Shown piece after piece: positions 6,528 through 6,643 of a stretch of 6,643 nucleotides of DNA. Origin of the DNA: Planctomycetota bacterium (GTDB taxonomy: Bacteria; Planctomycetota; Planctomycetia; Planctomycetales; Planctomycetaceae); the NCBI GenBank assembly GCA_023429275.1, contig JAEYWB010000842.1:1-6643 (forward strand), written 5' to 3'. Positions within the stretch are counted from its first letter, which is position 1, and every line of letters starts with the position of its first letter. A model generated the notes under the pieces. That model searched no databases. It was not told where the DNA came from and was given only the letters and a program-made list of their open reading frames with translations. Both the position numbers and the translations under genes were made by a program.

Positions 6528-6643
6528 ATGACCAGCAGCGAACCCGCACTCTCCCCCCCTAACCTTCCTTCGGCCTCCCCTCCTCTGCCAGGCGCGCCGC
6601 CGGCTCCCCGGATCCTTCTGGTCGTCGGGGAGGATGTCTCCAG
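6528..6643 (+). CDS. Possible start of a receiver-domain / two-component protein (3' end outside window)
   Basis: An open frame runs from ATG 6528 (GTG at 6525 is also possible) off the right edge, 38 codons visible. The first 27 residues are Pro/Ser/Ala-rich and look like a disordered leader. Residues 28-38, RILLVVGEDVS, resemble the first beta strand and acidic pocket of response-regulator receivers (usual form ILLVEDD). A receiver-first hybrid kinase or regulator downstream of an Rcp1-like gene would be a normal arrangement, but so short a match cannot establish it, and the acidic pair is imperfect (G-E-D). No Shine-Dalgarno sequence is clear. Confidence 0.35.
   Translation, partial: MTSSEPALSPPNLPSASPPLPGAPPAPRILLVVGEDVS

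Overview
The window is GC-rich bacterial DNA with all confident genes on the + strand. The organism is most likely a planctomycete (Planctomycetota). This is inferred from the mix of a SirB1-type protein, a long-loop HtrA protease, a remnant of a phytochrome-type (Rcp1-like) response regulator, and dispersed palindromic intergenic repeats of a kind common in that phylum. No rRNA, tRNA, CRISPR array or transposase was seen.

Layout. Positions 2-1063 hold the 3' part of a SirB1/transglutaminase-like gene with a TPR-like C-terminus; its reading frame is still open at the left edge. A 260-bp spacer with a small hairpin and a possible promoter leads to pgk (1324-2511, phosphoglycerate kinase), which ends in a textbook intrinsic terminator (2533-2563). 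A dispersed palindromic repeat (2613-2695) then abuts a histidine phosphatase / phosphoglycerate-mutase-like gene (2712-3350). The next spacer (3351-3702) carries a 110-bp inverted-repeat element (3401-3510) and a run of small palindromes. Next is an HtrA/DegP-type periplasmic protease gene (3703-5280). It is complete in length and in catalytic triad but is split by one in-frame amber codon at 4225-4227. A strong intrinsic terminator follows (5313-5346).

From 5347 to the right edge there is no intact complete gene. Position 5404-5467 is a second copy of the dispersed repeat seen upstream of the histidine phosphatase. Reading all three + frames after it reveals a decayed two-component system. 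First comes the last ~40 codons of a sensor histidine kinase (5479-5602, G2-box-like and FHITLP-like ends). Then comes a whole Rcp1-like receiver-domain gene broken by frameshifts and stops (5660-6136). Position 6137-6527 is non-coding, with hairpins and a 16-bp direct repeat. A short open frame starting at 6528 runs off the right edge; its residues 28-38 look like the start of a receiver domain.

How it fits together. Pgk catalyses a core glycolytic step. The neighbouring histidine phosphatase belongs to the same superfamily as cofactor-dependent phosphoglycerate mutase, but a terminator and a repeat separate it from pgk, so an operon is unlikely. The htrA gene has its own ribosome-binding site and terminator and is a single transcription unit. 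The two points most worth a second look are the amber codon in an otherwise undecayed htrA and the eroded kinase/response-regulator locus downstream of it. I saw no evidence of a new defence or mobile system.
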